The translations under genes were made by a program, and so were the position numbers. From NCBI GenBank assembly GCA_944388665.1, contig CALXJQ010000004.1, positions 1 to 41,397 on the forward strand: DNA of 41,397 nucleotides. The letters run 5' to 3'. This stretch comes from an uncultured Clostridia bacterium (GTDB taxonomy: Bacteria > Bacillota > Clostridia > TANB77 > CAG-508). Every line of letters starts with the position of its first letter. Within the stretch, counting starts at the first letter, position 1. The notes below the pieces were generated by a model. The model searched no databases. It worked only from the letters and a program-made list of their open reading frames with translations, and had not been told where the DNA came from. Shown here in pieces: positions 9,826 to 18,348 of the stretch.

Positions 9826-9934
9826 TTTTGCCAAGACGTTGCTTTTGGCCAGTGGTGAAAGTACATTGTTGGAAAGACTTTACCAAAATGGCAAAAAATT
9901 GCCAAGAGGGACGTAGCAAAATGGCAAATTTTTT
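9826..9934 (+). promoter_or_regulatory. Possible attenuator-like leader before ffh
   Basis: Four mutually complementary boxes alternate here: TTTTGCCA (9826-9833), TGGCAAAA (9889-9896), TTGCCA (9899-9904) and TGGCAAA (9922-9928). Box 4 is followed by T6 and then the ffh AGGAGG. Pairing 1:2, 2:3 or 3:4 excludes the neighbouring pairs, as in attenuators. The 3:4 stem is short with a long loop, so termination would be weak. Function is inferred only. Confidence 0.4.
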
Positions 9935-9948
9935 AGGAGGAAAAAGAT

Positions 9949-11245
9949 ATGGCTTTTGAAGGATTGTCTTCTAGGTTACAGGAGATAACTAGGAAGTTTA
10001 GAGGAAAGGCAAGAATAACTGAATCAGACTTGAAACAAATGCTGAGGGAAGTAAAGCTTGCACTTTTGGAAGCAGATGTTAACTACAAGATTGTAAAAGA
10101 TTTTACAAATTCAATTCAAGAAAAGGCACTAGGACAAGATGTTCTAAAGTCTTTGACTCCAGGACAACAGGTAATAAAAATTGTGAAAGATGAGCTTGTA
10201 GAATTATTAGGTGGAACAGAAAGCAAAATAAATTTTTCGCCAAATCCACCTACAGTAATTATGCTAGTTGGTTTACAGGGATCTGGTAAAACTACTACGG
10301 CTGGCAAGCTAGCTAATTTATTTAGAAAGCAAGGAAAAAAGCCGTTATTAGTGGCATGCGATGTATACAGGCCAGCAGCTATTAAGCAATTGCAAGTTGT
10401 GGGAAAACAATTGAATATACCTGTGTTTGCAAATGAAAATTCAAAAGATGTTGTTCATATAGCTAAACAGGCGATGTCAGCAGCAATATCAAAATTAAAT
10501 GATGTTATTATATTAGATACTGCAGGTAGGTTACATATAGATGAAAATTTAATGGATGAACTTAAGAATTTGAAAGCTAGCATAAAGCCTCATGAAGTTT
10601 TACTTGTAGTAGATAGTATGACTGGTCAAGACGCTGTAAATGTTGCGGAGAAATTTAATGACGAAGTTGGCATAGATGGCGTAATATTGACAAAACTTGA
10701 TGGTGATACTCGTGGCGGTGCTGCACTTTCAGTAAAAAAAGTTACAGGTAAGCCAATAAAATTTGCAGCTACTGGAGAAAAATTGAGTGATATTGAGGTA
10801 TTTCACCCAGATAGGATGGCACAAAGAATTTTAGGTATGGGCGATATTTTGTCTGTGATAGAAAAAGCTGAGGAAACCTTTGATATGGAACAAGCTGAAA
10901 AGCTTGAAAAACAACTAAAGAAAAAAGAATGGGACTTAGATGATTATCTGACACAATTACGTCAAGTAAAGAAAATGGGTTCATTTTCATCATTATTAAA
11001 GTTGATTCCAGGAATGAATCAAATAAAAGATTTAAAAGTTGATGATAAAGAATTTGTAAAAATAGAAGCGATTATTTGTTCAATGACAAAAGAGGAAAAA
11101 CGTGACACAAGAATTTTAAACGCAAGTCGTAGGCAACGTATAGCAAAGCGGAAGCGGAACAAGTGTGCAAGATATTAACAAATTTATAAAGTCTTTTGAA
11201 ATGACTCAAAAAATGATGAAGAAAATGAAATCAAACAAATGTTGA
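9949..11245 (+). CDS. ffh: Signal recognition particle GTPase Ffh, +1 frame break at CGG
   Basis: Ffh binds 4.5S RNA and signal peptides and targets membrane proteins to FtsY and SecYEG. The N domain (1-90) and G domain follow, with P-loop GLQGSGKTT (108-116), DTAGR and TKLDGD, then a Met-poor M domain (from about 300). In triplet reading the protein ends at 11178 after 409 aa with the non-family tail KRKRNKCARY. At codon 401 (CGG, 11149-11151), skipping the C gives GSGTSVQDINKF. This is the expected continuation of the RNA-binding SRRxRIAxGSG motif and runs to TGA at 11243, about 431 aa. The gene is essential, so either a +1 shift or a sequence error must restore it. Confidence 0.93.
11149..11151 (+). 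other. CGG frameshift site in ffh
   Basis: The in-frame context is GCA AAG CGG AAG. Skipping C11149 gives AAG GGA AGC GGA, restoring Gly-Ser-Gly of the M-domain RNA-binding motif. A second CGG (11155-11157) is in the zero frame but out of frame after the shift. Confidence 0.75.
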
Positions 11246-11367
11246 ATGAAAAACTTAATGAAAAACCTTGACATAAATAATCTAAAAAATATAAAATTTT
11301 AAATTATTTTTAATTAGTTATTAAATTTTTAAATTTATATATAAAAAATTTTCGGAGGTGAAAAGAA

Positions 11368-11604
11368 ATGGTAAAAATTAGATTACAAAGAGTAGGAAAG
11401 AAAAAGGCTCCATTTTATCATATCGTTGTTGCAGATTCAAGAAGCCCAAGAGATGGTAAAATAATAGAGCAATTAGGAACTTATGATCCAATGTCAGAAC
11501 CATCAAAAATTGTTTTAGACAAAGAAAAGGTTGAAAAATGGATTAAAAATGGTGCAAAACCAACAGACACAGTAAAAGCATTAATTGAAAAAGCAAATGC
11601 TTAA
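11368..11604 (+). CDS. rpsP: 30S ribosomal protein S16
   Basis: S16 is a primary-binding protein of the small ribosomal subunit. The 78-aa protein starts [20 protein letters not shown], the standard S16 N-terminus, and has the usual length. Its ribosome binding site is CGGAGGTG. It follows ffh after an AT-rich spacer of 122 bp and opens the rpsP-khpA-rimM-trmD-rplS block, an order conserved in Firmicutes. All five products serve ribosome structure or RNA modification. Confidence 0.97.
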   Translation: MVKIRLQRVGKKKAPFYHIVVADSRSPRDGKIIEQLGTYDPMSEPSKIVLDKEKVEKWIKNGAKPTDTVKALIEKANA

Positions 11605-11650
11605 TTTATGCTTACAGCAGAAATTTTAGAATAAATCTGGAGGAATCATA

Positions 11651-11881
11651 ATGAAAGAAATATTGGAAACTATTATTTTAAATTTAGTTGATAATAAATC
11701 AGAAGTTGAAATTAAGGAAACTGAGAATGAAAAAACTATAATTTATGAAGTTAAAGTCGCAAGCGAAGATATGGGCAAAATAATAGGAAAACAAGGTAAG
11801 ATGGCTAATTCAATAAGAAATATTATGCATGCAATAGGTAACAGAGATAAGAAAAGAGTATCTGTTGAGTTTATAGGATAA
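11651..11881 (+). CDS. khpA: KH-domain RNA-binding protein KhpA
   Basis: This is a single KH domain of 76 aa. The GxxG loop lies in IIGKQGKMANSIRNIM (about 40-55) after a beta hairpin. KhpA, often working with KhpB/Jag, binds many RNAs and affects cell division and translation in Firmicutes. It sits between rpsP and rimM as in most relatives (also called YlqC). CTGGAGG precedes the ATG. Only 15 bp separate it from rimM. Confidence 0.93.
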   Translation: MKEILETIILNLVDNKSEVEIKETENEKTIIYEVKVASEDMGKIIGKQGKMANSIRNIMHAIGNRDKKRVSVEFIG

Positions 11882-11896
11882 TTATGGAGTTGAAAA

Positions 11897-12403
11897 ATGA
11901 CGAAATATCTTGAAATAGGTCAAATTGTAAATACATTTGGAGTAAAAGGAATGATGAAAATTGTTCCATTTACTGATGATGTTAGAAGATTTGATAATTT
12001 AGAAACAATATATATTGAAGAACAAGGTGTTAAAAAAGAGTATAGAATTGAAGAGGTAAAGTACCACAAAAATCTAGTTTTACTAAAACTTAATGGAATT
12101 GATACAATGGATAGTGCAGAAGAATTAAAGCAATGTTATATCTATATTGATAGAGAAAAAGAAGAACCTCTTGAGGAGGGCATCTATTACATAGTTGATT
12201 TAATAGGTTTGGAAGTATATACAGATGATGGTAACTTACTGGGAAATGTAGAAGATATATATAACACAGGAAGTAATGATATATATGTTGTAAAAAATAA
12301 AGAAAAAAAAGAAATACTTTTGCCAGGCATAGCTGACGTTATAAAAAAAGTAGACTTAGAAAACAAAAAAATAATAGTTCACTTAATTCCTGGTTTGATA
12401 TAG
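11897..12403 (+). CDS. rimM: 16S rRNA processing protein RimM
   Basis: RimM binds S19 and helps mature the 3' domain of the 30S subunit. The 168-aa protein has the N-terminal RimM barrel (about 5-85, IGQIVNTFGVKGMMKI) and a C-terminal PRC-barrel (about 95-165, YIVDLIGLEVYTDDG). Length is normal. A weak GGAG lies upstream of the ATG. trmD follows nine bases after the stop, indicating translational coupling. Confidence 0.95.
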   Translation: MTKYLEIGQIVNTFGVKGMMKIVPFTDDVRRFDNLETIYIEEQGVKKEYRIEEVKYHKNLVLLKLNGIDTMDSAEELKQCYIYIDREKEEPLEEGIYYIVDLIGLEVYTDDGNLLGNVEDIYNTGSNDIYVVKNKEKKEILLPGIADVIKKVDLENKKIIVHLIPGLI

Positions 12404-12412
12404 GGGGATGAA

Positions 12413-13084
12413 ATGAAATTTGATGTTTTAACACTTTTCCCACAGATGTTTACACCTCTACGTGAAAGCATAATAGGAAGAGCGGTAGAAAAAAAACTAA
12501 TAGAAATAAATTTAATAGATATTAGAGATTTTTCTAAAGATAAACATAAAAAAGTAGATGATACTCCTTATGGCGGTGGCGCAGGAATGGTAATGATGCC
12601 AAATGTTGTGTATGATGCTTATAAATCTGTTGAAACAGAAAATAGTAAAGTTATATATATGTCACCAAAAGGGCAAACATTAAACCAAAAAAAGGTAAAA
12701 GAATTGAGCCATGAAAATCATTTGATAATCCTTTGTGGTCATTATGAAGGAATAGATCAAAGAGTGATAGATAAAATAGTTGATGAGGAAATATCTATTG
12801 GTGATTATGTGCTAACAGGAGGAGAGTTACCAGCAATGGTACTAATTGACAGTGTTAGCAGATATATTGAGGGTGTGCTTAAAGCTGATTCAATTAAAGA
12901 AGAAAGTTTTTCAGATGGACTTTTAGAATATCCACAATATACAAGACCAGAGCTATTTGAAGGAGTAAGAGTACCAGAAGTGTTACTTTCTGGAAATCAT
13001 CAAAATATAGAAAAATGGCGAAAAGAAAATGCTATAAAAGTGACTAGTGAAAAAAGGCCAGATTTATTGCAAAACAAAAATTAA
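12413..13084 (+). CDS. trmD: tRNA (guanine37-N1)-methyltransferase TrmD
   Basis: TrmD makes m1G37 in tRNAs and so prevents +1 frameshifting, which is relevant given the frame breaks in this window. The 223-aa protein has [11 protein letters not shown], the SAM-binding trefoil-knot segments HYEGIDQRV and [14 protein letters not shown], and the C-terminal tRNA-binding helices. It is slightly shorter than the usual 235-250 aa, with the shortening at the C-terminus. All recognised motifs are present. AGGGGGATG leads into the start. Confidence 0.96.
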   Translation: MKFDVLTLFPQMFTPLRESIIGRAVEKKLIEINLIDIRDFSKDKHKKVDDTPYGGGAGMVMMPNVVYDAYKSVETENSKVIYMSPKGQTLNQKKVKELSHENHLIILCGHYEGIDQRVIDKIVDEEISIGDYVLTGGELPAMVLIDSVSRYIEGVLKADSIKEESFSDGLLEYPQYTRPELFEGVRVPEVLLSGNHQNIEKWRKENAIKVTSEKRPDLLQNKN

Positions 13085-13140
13085 ATGATGTACAAGTTTG
13101 TACCGCTCATAAAATATTAAGAAAAGGAGGAAGTTCTAAA

Positions 13141-13692
13141 ATGGATATTATAAAATCTATTGAACATGAACAATTAAAAAGTAAAATACCAGAATTAAAA
13201 GTTGGTAATACAGTAAGAGTTCACGTAAGAATAAAAGAAGGAAACAAAGAAAGAATCCAAGTTTTTGAAGGAATTATTATAAAAATACAAGGGGGAGGAA
13301 TTAACCAAACATTTACAGTTAGAAAAATTTCTTATGGTGTTGGTGTTGAAAAGACATTTTTAGTACATTCACCATTAGTTGAAAAAGTAGAACTTGTAAG
13401 AGTTGGTAAAGCTAGAAGAGCAAAATTATATTATTTAAGAGACAGAGCTGGTAAAGCTGCTAAGACTAAAGAACAAGTAGGTGCTAGAATTGAAAACAGA
13501 GAAATCGTTTTAAAAGAAGATTTATCTGATAGCGAGCCAGCTACAGAAGAAGCTACAACAGAAGTAGCAGAAAAAGCTGAAACAACAGAAGCTCCAGTAG
13601 TAGAGGAAGCAAAAGCTGAAGCTAAACCAGCTGCAGAAGAGGCAAAAACAGAGGTAGCTTCTAAAGAAGAAAAATCTGAAGAAACAAAATAG
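13141..13692 (+). CDS. rplS: 50S ribosomal protein L19 with acidic C-terminal extension
   Basis: L19 sits at the 30S-50S interface. Residues 1-116 are a complete L19 ([37 protein letters not shown]). The remaining residues to 183 form an unusual low-complexity tail of Glu, Ala, Thr, Lys and Pro, with EEA/AEE repeats. L19 proteins are normally about 115 aa. The tail is in frame, ends at a strong terminator and has base use like its surroundings, so it is unlikely to be an artefact. Its role is unknown. AGGAGG precedes the ATG; it is the last gene of the operon. Confidence 0.96.
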   Translation: MDIIKSIEHEQLKSKIPELKVGNTVRVHVRIKEGNKERIQVFEGIIIKIQGGGINQTFTVRKISYGVGVEKTFLVHSPLVEKVELVRVGKARRAKLYYLRDRAGKAAKTKEQVGARIENREIVLKEDLSDSEPATEEATTEVAEKAETTEAPVVEEAKAEAKPAAEEAKTEVASKEEKSEETK

Positions 13693-13707
13693 TTTTTTAA
13701 ATATTAT

Positions 13708-13742
13708 AAAAAGTCGATATATATAAAGTATATCGGCTTTTT
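13708..13742. terminator. Bidirectional terminator between rplS and dapB
   Basis: AAAAAGTCGATATA (13708-13721) pairs with TATATCGGCTTTTT (13729-13742) with one G:U pair. The stem is 14 bp with A/T runs at both ends. It serves rplS (plus) and dapB (minus). Confidence 0.88.
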
Positions 13743-13747
13743 GTATA

Positions 13748-14500
13748 TTATAATTTAAACATATCGTCCATACTATATAATCCTGGTTTTTGCTTGACAA
13801 TAAATTGTGCGGCCTTAATGGCACCTTCTGCAAATACATTGCGAGAATAAGAAGTGTGCTTAATTTCAAAAGTCTCAAAATCTCCAAAGAACTGAACAGA
13901 GTGCTCTCCAACAATATTACCACCTCTAATAGAATTCATGCCAATTTCATTTTTATCTCTTTTTTCATGTTTATCATGTCTGTTATATTCACAGTGCAAA
14001 GTATTTCCTAAAGATTCATTTATTGTATCTGCAAGCATTTGGGCAGTTCCACTAGGTGCATCAATTTTTCGATTGTGATGTGTTTCAGTTATTTCTATAT
14101 CACTGCCTTTTAATAAAGGAGCAAGCCATGAAACTAGCTTTTTCATTACCATAATTTCAAAAGACATATTTGCAGACTTAAAAATAGGAATTTTTTTACT
14201 ATAATCTATAATCTTTCTTTCTTGTTCAGCAGAAAAACCAGTAGTAGCAATCACTATAGGGACACCAAATTTACAAGCATATTCTAATATATTCAAAGTG
14301 GCCATTGGGACAGAAAAATCAATTATAACATCTGGTTTTTCTTTAATATTTTCAATCTTATCGAAAACAGGAAAAGCAAATTCTCCTGTTATATTTTTAT
14401 CAAATCCAGCCTTTAGAACCATATCTTTATCTTGCTCGATTAAATCACAAACAATTTGCCCCATTTTACCATTACATCCATTTACCATAATTTCTAACAT
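13748..14500 (-). CDS. dapB: 4-hydroxy-tetrahydrodipicolinate reductase
   Basis: DapB reduces the DapA product with NAD(P)H on the way to diaminopimelate and lysine. The 250-aa protein starts with a Rossmann motif NGCNGKMGQIV. It carries the catalytic segment ETHHNRKIDAPSGTA (His-His and Lys, substrate binding). Length is typical. GAAAGGAAG precedes the ATG. It is the second gene of the dapA-dapB pair, 65 bp after dapA, and converges with rplS at a shared terminator. Confidence 0.96.
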   Translation of the reverse strand: MLEIMVNGCNGKMGQIVCDLIEQDKDMVLKAGFDKNITGEFAFPVFDKIENIKEKPDVIIDFSVPMATLNILEYACKFGVPIVIATTGFSAEQERKIIDYSKKIPIFKSANMSFEIMVMKKLVSWLAPLLKGSDIEITETHHNRKIDAPSGTAQMLADTINESLGNTLHCEYNRHDKHEKRDKNEIGMNSIRGGNIVGEHSVQFFGDFETFEIKHTSYSRNVFAEGAIKAAQFIVKQKPGLYSMDDMFKL

Positions 14501-14565
14501 ATATAATACTTCCTTTCTTATGTCATGATTATTTTAATCTTTGCTTTTTATTAATATTAACTGTT

Positions 14566-15447
14566 TCAATTAAAAAAATTTGTTATAGTCTCTTGTAACT
14601 TAAGTTCTTTATCTTTAGACATTGGCGTAAGTGGAAGTCTAGGTATACCAAAATTATAACCTAAAAAGTTTAAGGCAGCTTTTACAGGGATAGGATTTAC
14701 CTCTGAAAATAAAGCATTTATTAAAGGGATAGCATCTAATTGCATTTTGGTTGCTTCACTTACTCTGCCATCTAAAAAATTATAAACCATATCATGAGTA
14801 TATTTAGGCGCAATATTTGACAAAACAGAAATAACACCCAATCCACCTAAAGAAAGAATAGGCAAGACTTGATCATCATTTCCAGAATAAATTCTTAAAT
14901 TGCCACCGCAAAGATGTGCAATCTCAGCTACCTGAGATAAATTTCCGCTAGCTTCTTTAATGGCTACGATATTTGCAATTTTTGATAACTCCAAACAAGT
15001 TTTAGGCTCTATATTTACGCCAGTTCTGCTTGGTACACTATATAAAATAATAGGTAAATTAACACTTTCAGCTATAACTCTATAGTGCTGGGCTAAGCCT
15101 CTTTGTGTGCACTTATTATAATATGGAGTAACAATCAACAAGCCATCAACCCCAAGAGATTCAAACTTCCTAGAAGTCTCTATTACTTGTCTTGTATTAT
15201 TGCCACCACTTCCAGCAATAATTGGAATCTTTTTATTGGCAACTTTCAATGCACATTTAATAGTATCAATCTTTTCATCCATTGTCATAGTCGAAGATTC
15301 TCCAGTTGTACCACAAACAATTAAAGCATCTACATCATTTTTGATTTGAAAATCTACTAGCTTCTCAAACTCTTTCAAATTAACACCATTCTCATCGAAA
15401 GGCGTAGCGATAGCTGTTCCACAGCCTTTAAACAAAATATTTTTCAC
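14566..15447 (-). CDS. dapA: 4-hydroxy-tetrahydrodipicolinate synthase
   Basis: DapA condenses pyruvate with aspartate semialdehyde, the first committed step of diaminopimelate/lysine synthesis. The 293-aa TIM barrel has CGTTGESSTM for pyruvate binding and YSVPSRTGVN with the catalytic Tyr. VAIKEASGN contains the Schiff-base Lys. AGGAGTGA lies before the ATG. No lysine riboswitch or T-box was recognised in the AT-rich upstream region, so regulation is unclear. Confidence 0.96.
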   Translation of the reverse strand: MKNILFKGCGTAIATPFDENGVNLKEFEKLVDFQIKNDVDALIVCGTTGESSTMTMDEKIDTIKCALKVANKKIPIIAGSGGNNTRQVIETSRKFESLGVDGLLIVTPYYNKCTQRGLAQHYRVIAESVNLPIILYSVPSRTGVNIEPKTCLELSKIANIVAIKEASGNLSQVAEIAHLCGGNLRIYSGNDDQVLPILSLGGLGVISVLSNIAPKYTHDMVYNFLDGRVSEATKMQLDAIPLINALFSEVNPIPVKAALNFLGYNFGIPRLPLTPMSKDKELKLQETITNFFN

Positions 15448-15613
15448 AAAAAATCACTCCTATATAATTACATTTTTATTTACAATGAAATTATATTATA
15501 AAAAATAAAAAAAATAAATATTTTTTGAAAATATAAAATCAATATTTGCGTTGATATGACAGTATAAGAACAAATGGTTGCCATAAACAGAGAAAAAACT
15601 TTCGTAAAAAGTA

Positions 15614-15642
15614 TTGACAAAATAAAAAAATGAATGTAAAAT
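15614..15642 (+). promoter_or_regulatory. Promoter of the YgjP-like gene
   Basis: TTGACA (15614-15619), a 17-bp spacer and TAAAAT (15637-15642). The preceding AAAAAGTAT matches the recN promoter, and GCGAACA follows at 15656-15662. The rest of 15448-15713, including the dapA leader on the other strand, holds nothing else I can name. Confidence 0.75.
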
Positions 15643-15713
15643 AATAACATCAAAAGCGAACAACAATTTGCAAAACAAAAATTTGAACACTAAATAAAAA
15701 AGGAGCGATAGAA

Positions 15714-16235
15714 ATGAATTTAGTAAAAAGAAAAGTGATTGTGAGAACTATTGGAAATAAAGAGATTGAGAGACATCCTGTTCCAGTGCTAGGAGTAGAC
15801 TATAAAGTAAAGATTATTTACAAAAATGTAAAAATAATAGAACTAAATGTTGAAAATAAATTAATAAAAATATCACTTCCAAATAAATATAAAAAAATTT
15901 CTAGTTCTGAAGTTTTAGACTTGGCAATTGAAAAAATGTATGAGCAAATTGCAAAAGTAGAAATAGAAAGAGCAATGGAAAAAGCCAGAATAACATTAGG
16001 ATTTGCTCCTGAAGAATATGAAATAAAAAAAATAAAATCTTGGGGAAAATGTGAAAACGACAAAATTACAATAAATCCAGAAATAGTTAAATATGATCGT
16101 AATGTTATAGACTATGTAGTAATACATCAATATTGTCATTTAAAATATAAAACACATTCAAAAAAATTTATAAAAATGCTTGAAACTTATGCTCCAAACT
16201 ATAAAAAAGCTGAAGAAATTTTGCTAAATATATAA
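15714..16235 (+). CDS. YgjP-like metallopeptidase fold protein with altered active site
   Basis: The C-terminal half matches the YgjP/WLM-type zinc metallopeptidase fold: KSWGKC, then ITINPEIVKYDRNVIDYVVI. The metal site reads HQYCH (138-142) with a further His148 in THSKKF. The usual motif is HExxH, so the catalytic Glu is Gln here (codon CAA, 16128-16130) while all three His ligands remain. The protein is 173 aa, shorter at the N-terminus than typical members (about 230-240). It may bind metal without hydrolysing peptides, or be decaying. AGGAGCGA precedes the ATG. The gene stands alone with its own promoter. Confidence 0.82.
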   Translation: MNLVKRKVIVRTIGNKEIERHPVPVLGVDYKVKIIYKNVKIIELNVENKLIKISLPNKYKKISSSEVLDLAIEKMYEQIAKVEIERAMEKARITLGFAPEEYEIKKIKSWGKCENDKITINPEIVKYDRNVIDYVVIHQYCHLKYKTHSKKFIKMLETYAPNYKKAEEILLNI

Positions 16236-16333
16236 AAATGATTATATATATGCAGCAAAAAGTTTGCTATAAAATATGGACACTTTTCCAAAATTGTGTT
16301 AATATATAATATGTAAAACTTACAAGTTGATAT

Positions 16334-16409
16334 TGGGGTATCGCCAAGCGGTAAGGCATCGGACTCTGACTCCGACATTTCGTAGGTTCGAATCCTACTA
16401 CCCCAACCA
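16334..16409 (+). tRNA. tRNA-Gln (CUG anticodon)
   Basis: Acceptor TGGGGTA pairs with TACCCCA, followed by A and an encoded CCA (16407-16409). The D-stem is GCC/GGC, the anticodon stem TCGGA/TCCGA with loop CTCTGAC (anticodon CTG), and the T-arm GTAGG TTCGAAT CCTAC. A TATAAT-like -10 lies at 16305-16310. It marks the left flank of the mobile island. Confidence 0.95.
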
Positions 16410-16521
16410 ATATTCCCTTATATGAACACGATTTACTATATTGGTGGATTTGCTGTGAATATAAGGCTTTAATTTTTCAAAAAATAACACGATTTTTGCA
16501 ATTTTTTTGATTTTCAATGAA

Positions 16522-16619
16522 AGTTTTAATCAGGTTTAATTCTAGATAACTTATGAAAAAAAGATATATTATTATATTAAATGAATACTAAGTTTACCAG
16601 AATTTAACCTCGTTTATCT
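16522..16619. repeat. Inverted pair of about 30-bp repeats (copies A and C)
   Basis: Copy A (16522-16552, plus) contains TCTAGATAACTT. Copy C (16590-16619) is a diverged copy in the opposite orientation containing AACGAGG when read on the minus strand. They face each other across 37 bp of AT-rich DNA. A third copy lies at 19503-19533; A matches it at 25 of 31 positions by hand alignment. Possible attachment-site arms, cassette ends or operators. The remainder of 16410-16633 is AT-rich, without genes. Confidence 0.55.
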
Positions 16620-16633
16620 GGATAAAAATGAAC

Positions 16634-16681
16634 AAAAAAGAGAAGATTTTGACTAAAAAAGTCTATCTTCTCTCTTTTTTT
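16634..16681. terminator. Terminator near the island's left end
   Basis: GAGAAGAT (16640-16647) pairs with ATCTTCTC (16665-16672), inner GACT pairs with AGTC, and A- and T-runs lie outside. It can end transcription from the tRNA side and from the minus-strand gene at 16767. A 12-bp palindrome TTGTTGCAACAA (16680-16691) and a GC-richer patch around 16692-16713 follow. Confidence 0.75.
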
Positions 16682-16766
16682 GTTGCAACAAACGACTGTC
16701 GACGGCGAGGCTGAAAATTATTTTAAAAATATTTAACAACGGCAGAGGTCAAAGCCAGTAAATTTT

Positions 16767-18224
16767 TCATTTTTTAAACTTAGAAATCAGTTTTCGTATA
16801 AGTTTATATATTATTACTATCGGTAAACAAAAACAAATCAAGAAACCAAGTAATGCTTCAATTCCTCCACCAAATAATAGACCGCAACACCATATTACAA
16901 ATAAAGTATAACATATAATCTTCTTTACTGTCTTTTTCTTTTCTAATTTATTCATTGTGTAGACTTGCTTTGAGTTTTCCAAAAAAGATTTCAAATTTTC
17001 ATAATTCAAATCTTCAATGTTTCCATTATATTCTACATTATACTTTGTTTGAATTTTATGAATTATATTATTAAAATTCTTTTTTTCATTTTGTGATATA
17101 ATAGGATTATCCTTTTCCCACACATCTTTTAAAATTTTAAATTTATGCTGATTATTTTCTATTTCTTGCGAAATATCTTCATTGGAAGAATTATTTATTT
17201 GATTTATACACATCTGTAAATATCTATTGCTATCTATGTTCTTCAAGATTTTAAGATATGTTGTATTATCTAGTTTATTAAAACAGTTTTCTAAACAAAT
17301 TTCTGTTGTGATATCTTTGCAACCGATAAACTCTATTAAGTCTATATATGATTTTATATCCGTATCAGTAGAAATATGTTTTAAAATTTCACAATGAATT
17401 TCTTTTGAAAAAGGATATGTTTTTAATGCTGTAAGTAATTGTTCATATACAATTTTTCTATCTAATACTTTTTTTACATTTTGCAAAATAGTCATAGATT
17501 TTTCTTTATCAATATTATCTATAACAGAACTAGATAATTTCTTATATTCAATTAAAGTTTTTATGCAATACAAAAATAATTCTTCTATTCCAATTGTACC
17601 AAATGTTTTTAAATCTGTTTCCATTGTTGTTTTTGCTTTTAAACAAAATTCTTGCTCTATCATTGATGCTTGTTGGTATCCCCAGCGTACATTTTTTTGA
17701 TAAATTCTTTCTTTTTTTCGTTCTACTTTTTCCTCTTCTTTATAGTTCATATAATCAGCAACAGTTAAATCCCATACACTATTAGATAATATATTTATAT
17801 AATTACCTTGAACAGAATTATCTGCAATTCTAGCACTTTCTCTTTCTGCTATATCAATAACATTGTTCATTTCATTTTGTGTTTGATTTATAGAAATTTG
17901 TATTTTTGCCAAGTACTGATTAGCCTTTTCTCTTACAGAACAATTTTGCTTTATTTCTGTTTCAGATTTATCTAGTATGCTATTTTCTACAAATATATTT
18001 AATACATCAGATACTGCACTATCAATTCCAAAATTTATTGCATTTAATATAACTTGACTATAATTTATTAGTTCTTCTATATTGTTTATTTTGTCTTGTT
18101 TTTCTTTATCATAATGACTACTATATTTGTCTAAACATTCTGATTTTTTCAGATATATTTTAGAACATTTAAGCAAATCTTCGTCAAAAGATATAGTATT
18201 ATTTAATAATTTAAAGTTTTTCAA
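16767..18224 (-). CDS. Island cargo: helical protein with C-terminal membrane hairpin, unknown
   Basis: I do not recognise this 485-aa protein. Residues 1-410 are predicted largely alpha-helical, polar and Lys/Glu/Asn-rich. The end (about 430-475) has two closely spaced hydrophobic stretches (CYTLFVIWCCGLLFGGGIEA, then LLGFLICFCLPIVIIYKLI) and a basic tail. It would therefore sit on the membrane with a large cytosolic domain. The start is TTG at 18224, directly after AAGGAG. It is last in a minus-strand run with two other membrane proteins (18349-18904 and 18932-19081), probably one transcript. Its position among satellite cargo makes phage interference or exclusion a reasonable but unproved guess. 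Confidence 0.8.
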   Translation of the reverse strand: MKNFKLLNNTISFDEDLLKCSKIYLKKSECLDKYSSHYDKEKQDKINNIEELINYSQVILNAINFGIDSAVSDVLNIFVENSILDKSETEIKQNCSVREKANQYLAKIQISINQTQNEMNNVIDIAERESARIADNSVQGNYINILSNSVWDLTVADYMNYKEEEKVERKKERIYQKNVRWGYQQASMIEQEFCLKAKTTMETDLKTFGTIGIEELFLYCIKTLIEYKKLSSSVIDNIDKEKSMTILQNVKKVLDRKIVYEQLLTALKTYPFSKEIHCEILKHISTDTDIKSYIDLIEFIGCKDITTEICLENCFNKLDNTTYLKILKNIDSNRYLQMCINQINNSSNEDISQEIENNQHKFKILKDVWEKDNPIISQNEKKNFNNIIHKIQTKYNVEYNGNIEDLNYENLKSFLENSKQVYTMNKLEKKKTVKKIICYTLFVIWCCGLLFGGGIEALLGFLICFCLPIVIIYKLIRKLISKFKK

Positions 18225-18348
18225 TTTTTGCTCCTTATAAATATTTTAAAATCTAAATATAAATATGTAAAAACATATCAGCCTTATTAGTATTTTTTTA
18301 CTTTAATTAAGTACAATAAAATTTATTTCAAACATTAAGTTACGAATT

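Noticed and set aside
15448-15713. Lysine riboswitch upstream of dapA
   Set aside because: The leader is short and AT-rich and shows none of the conserved lysine-riboswitch elements.
16334-16409. tRNA-Gln 3' end as the island attachment site
   Set aside because: No copy of the tRNA 3' end was found near 25.3 kb, and large serine recombinases rarely use tRNA genes.
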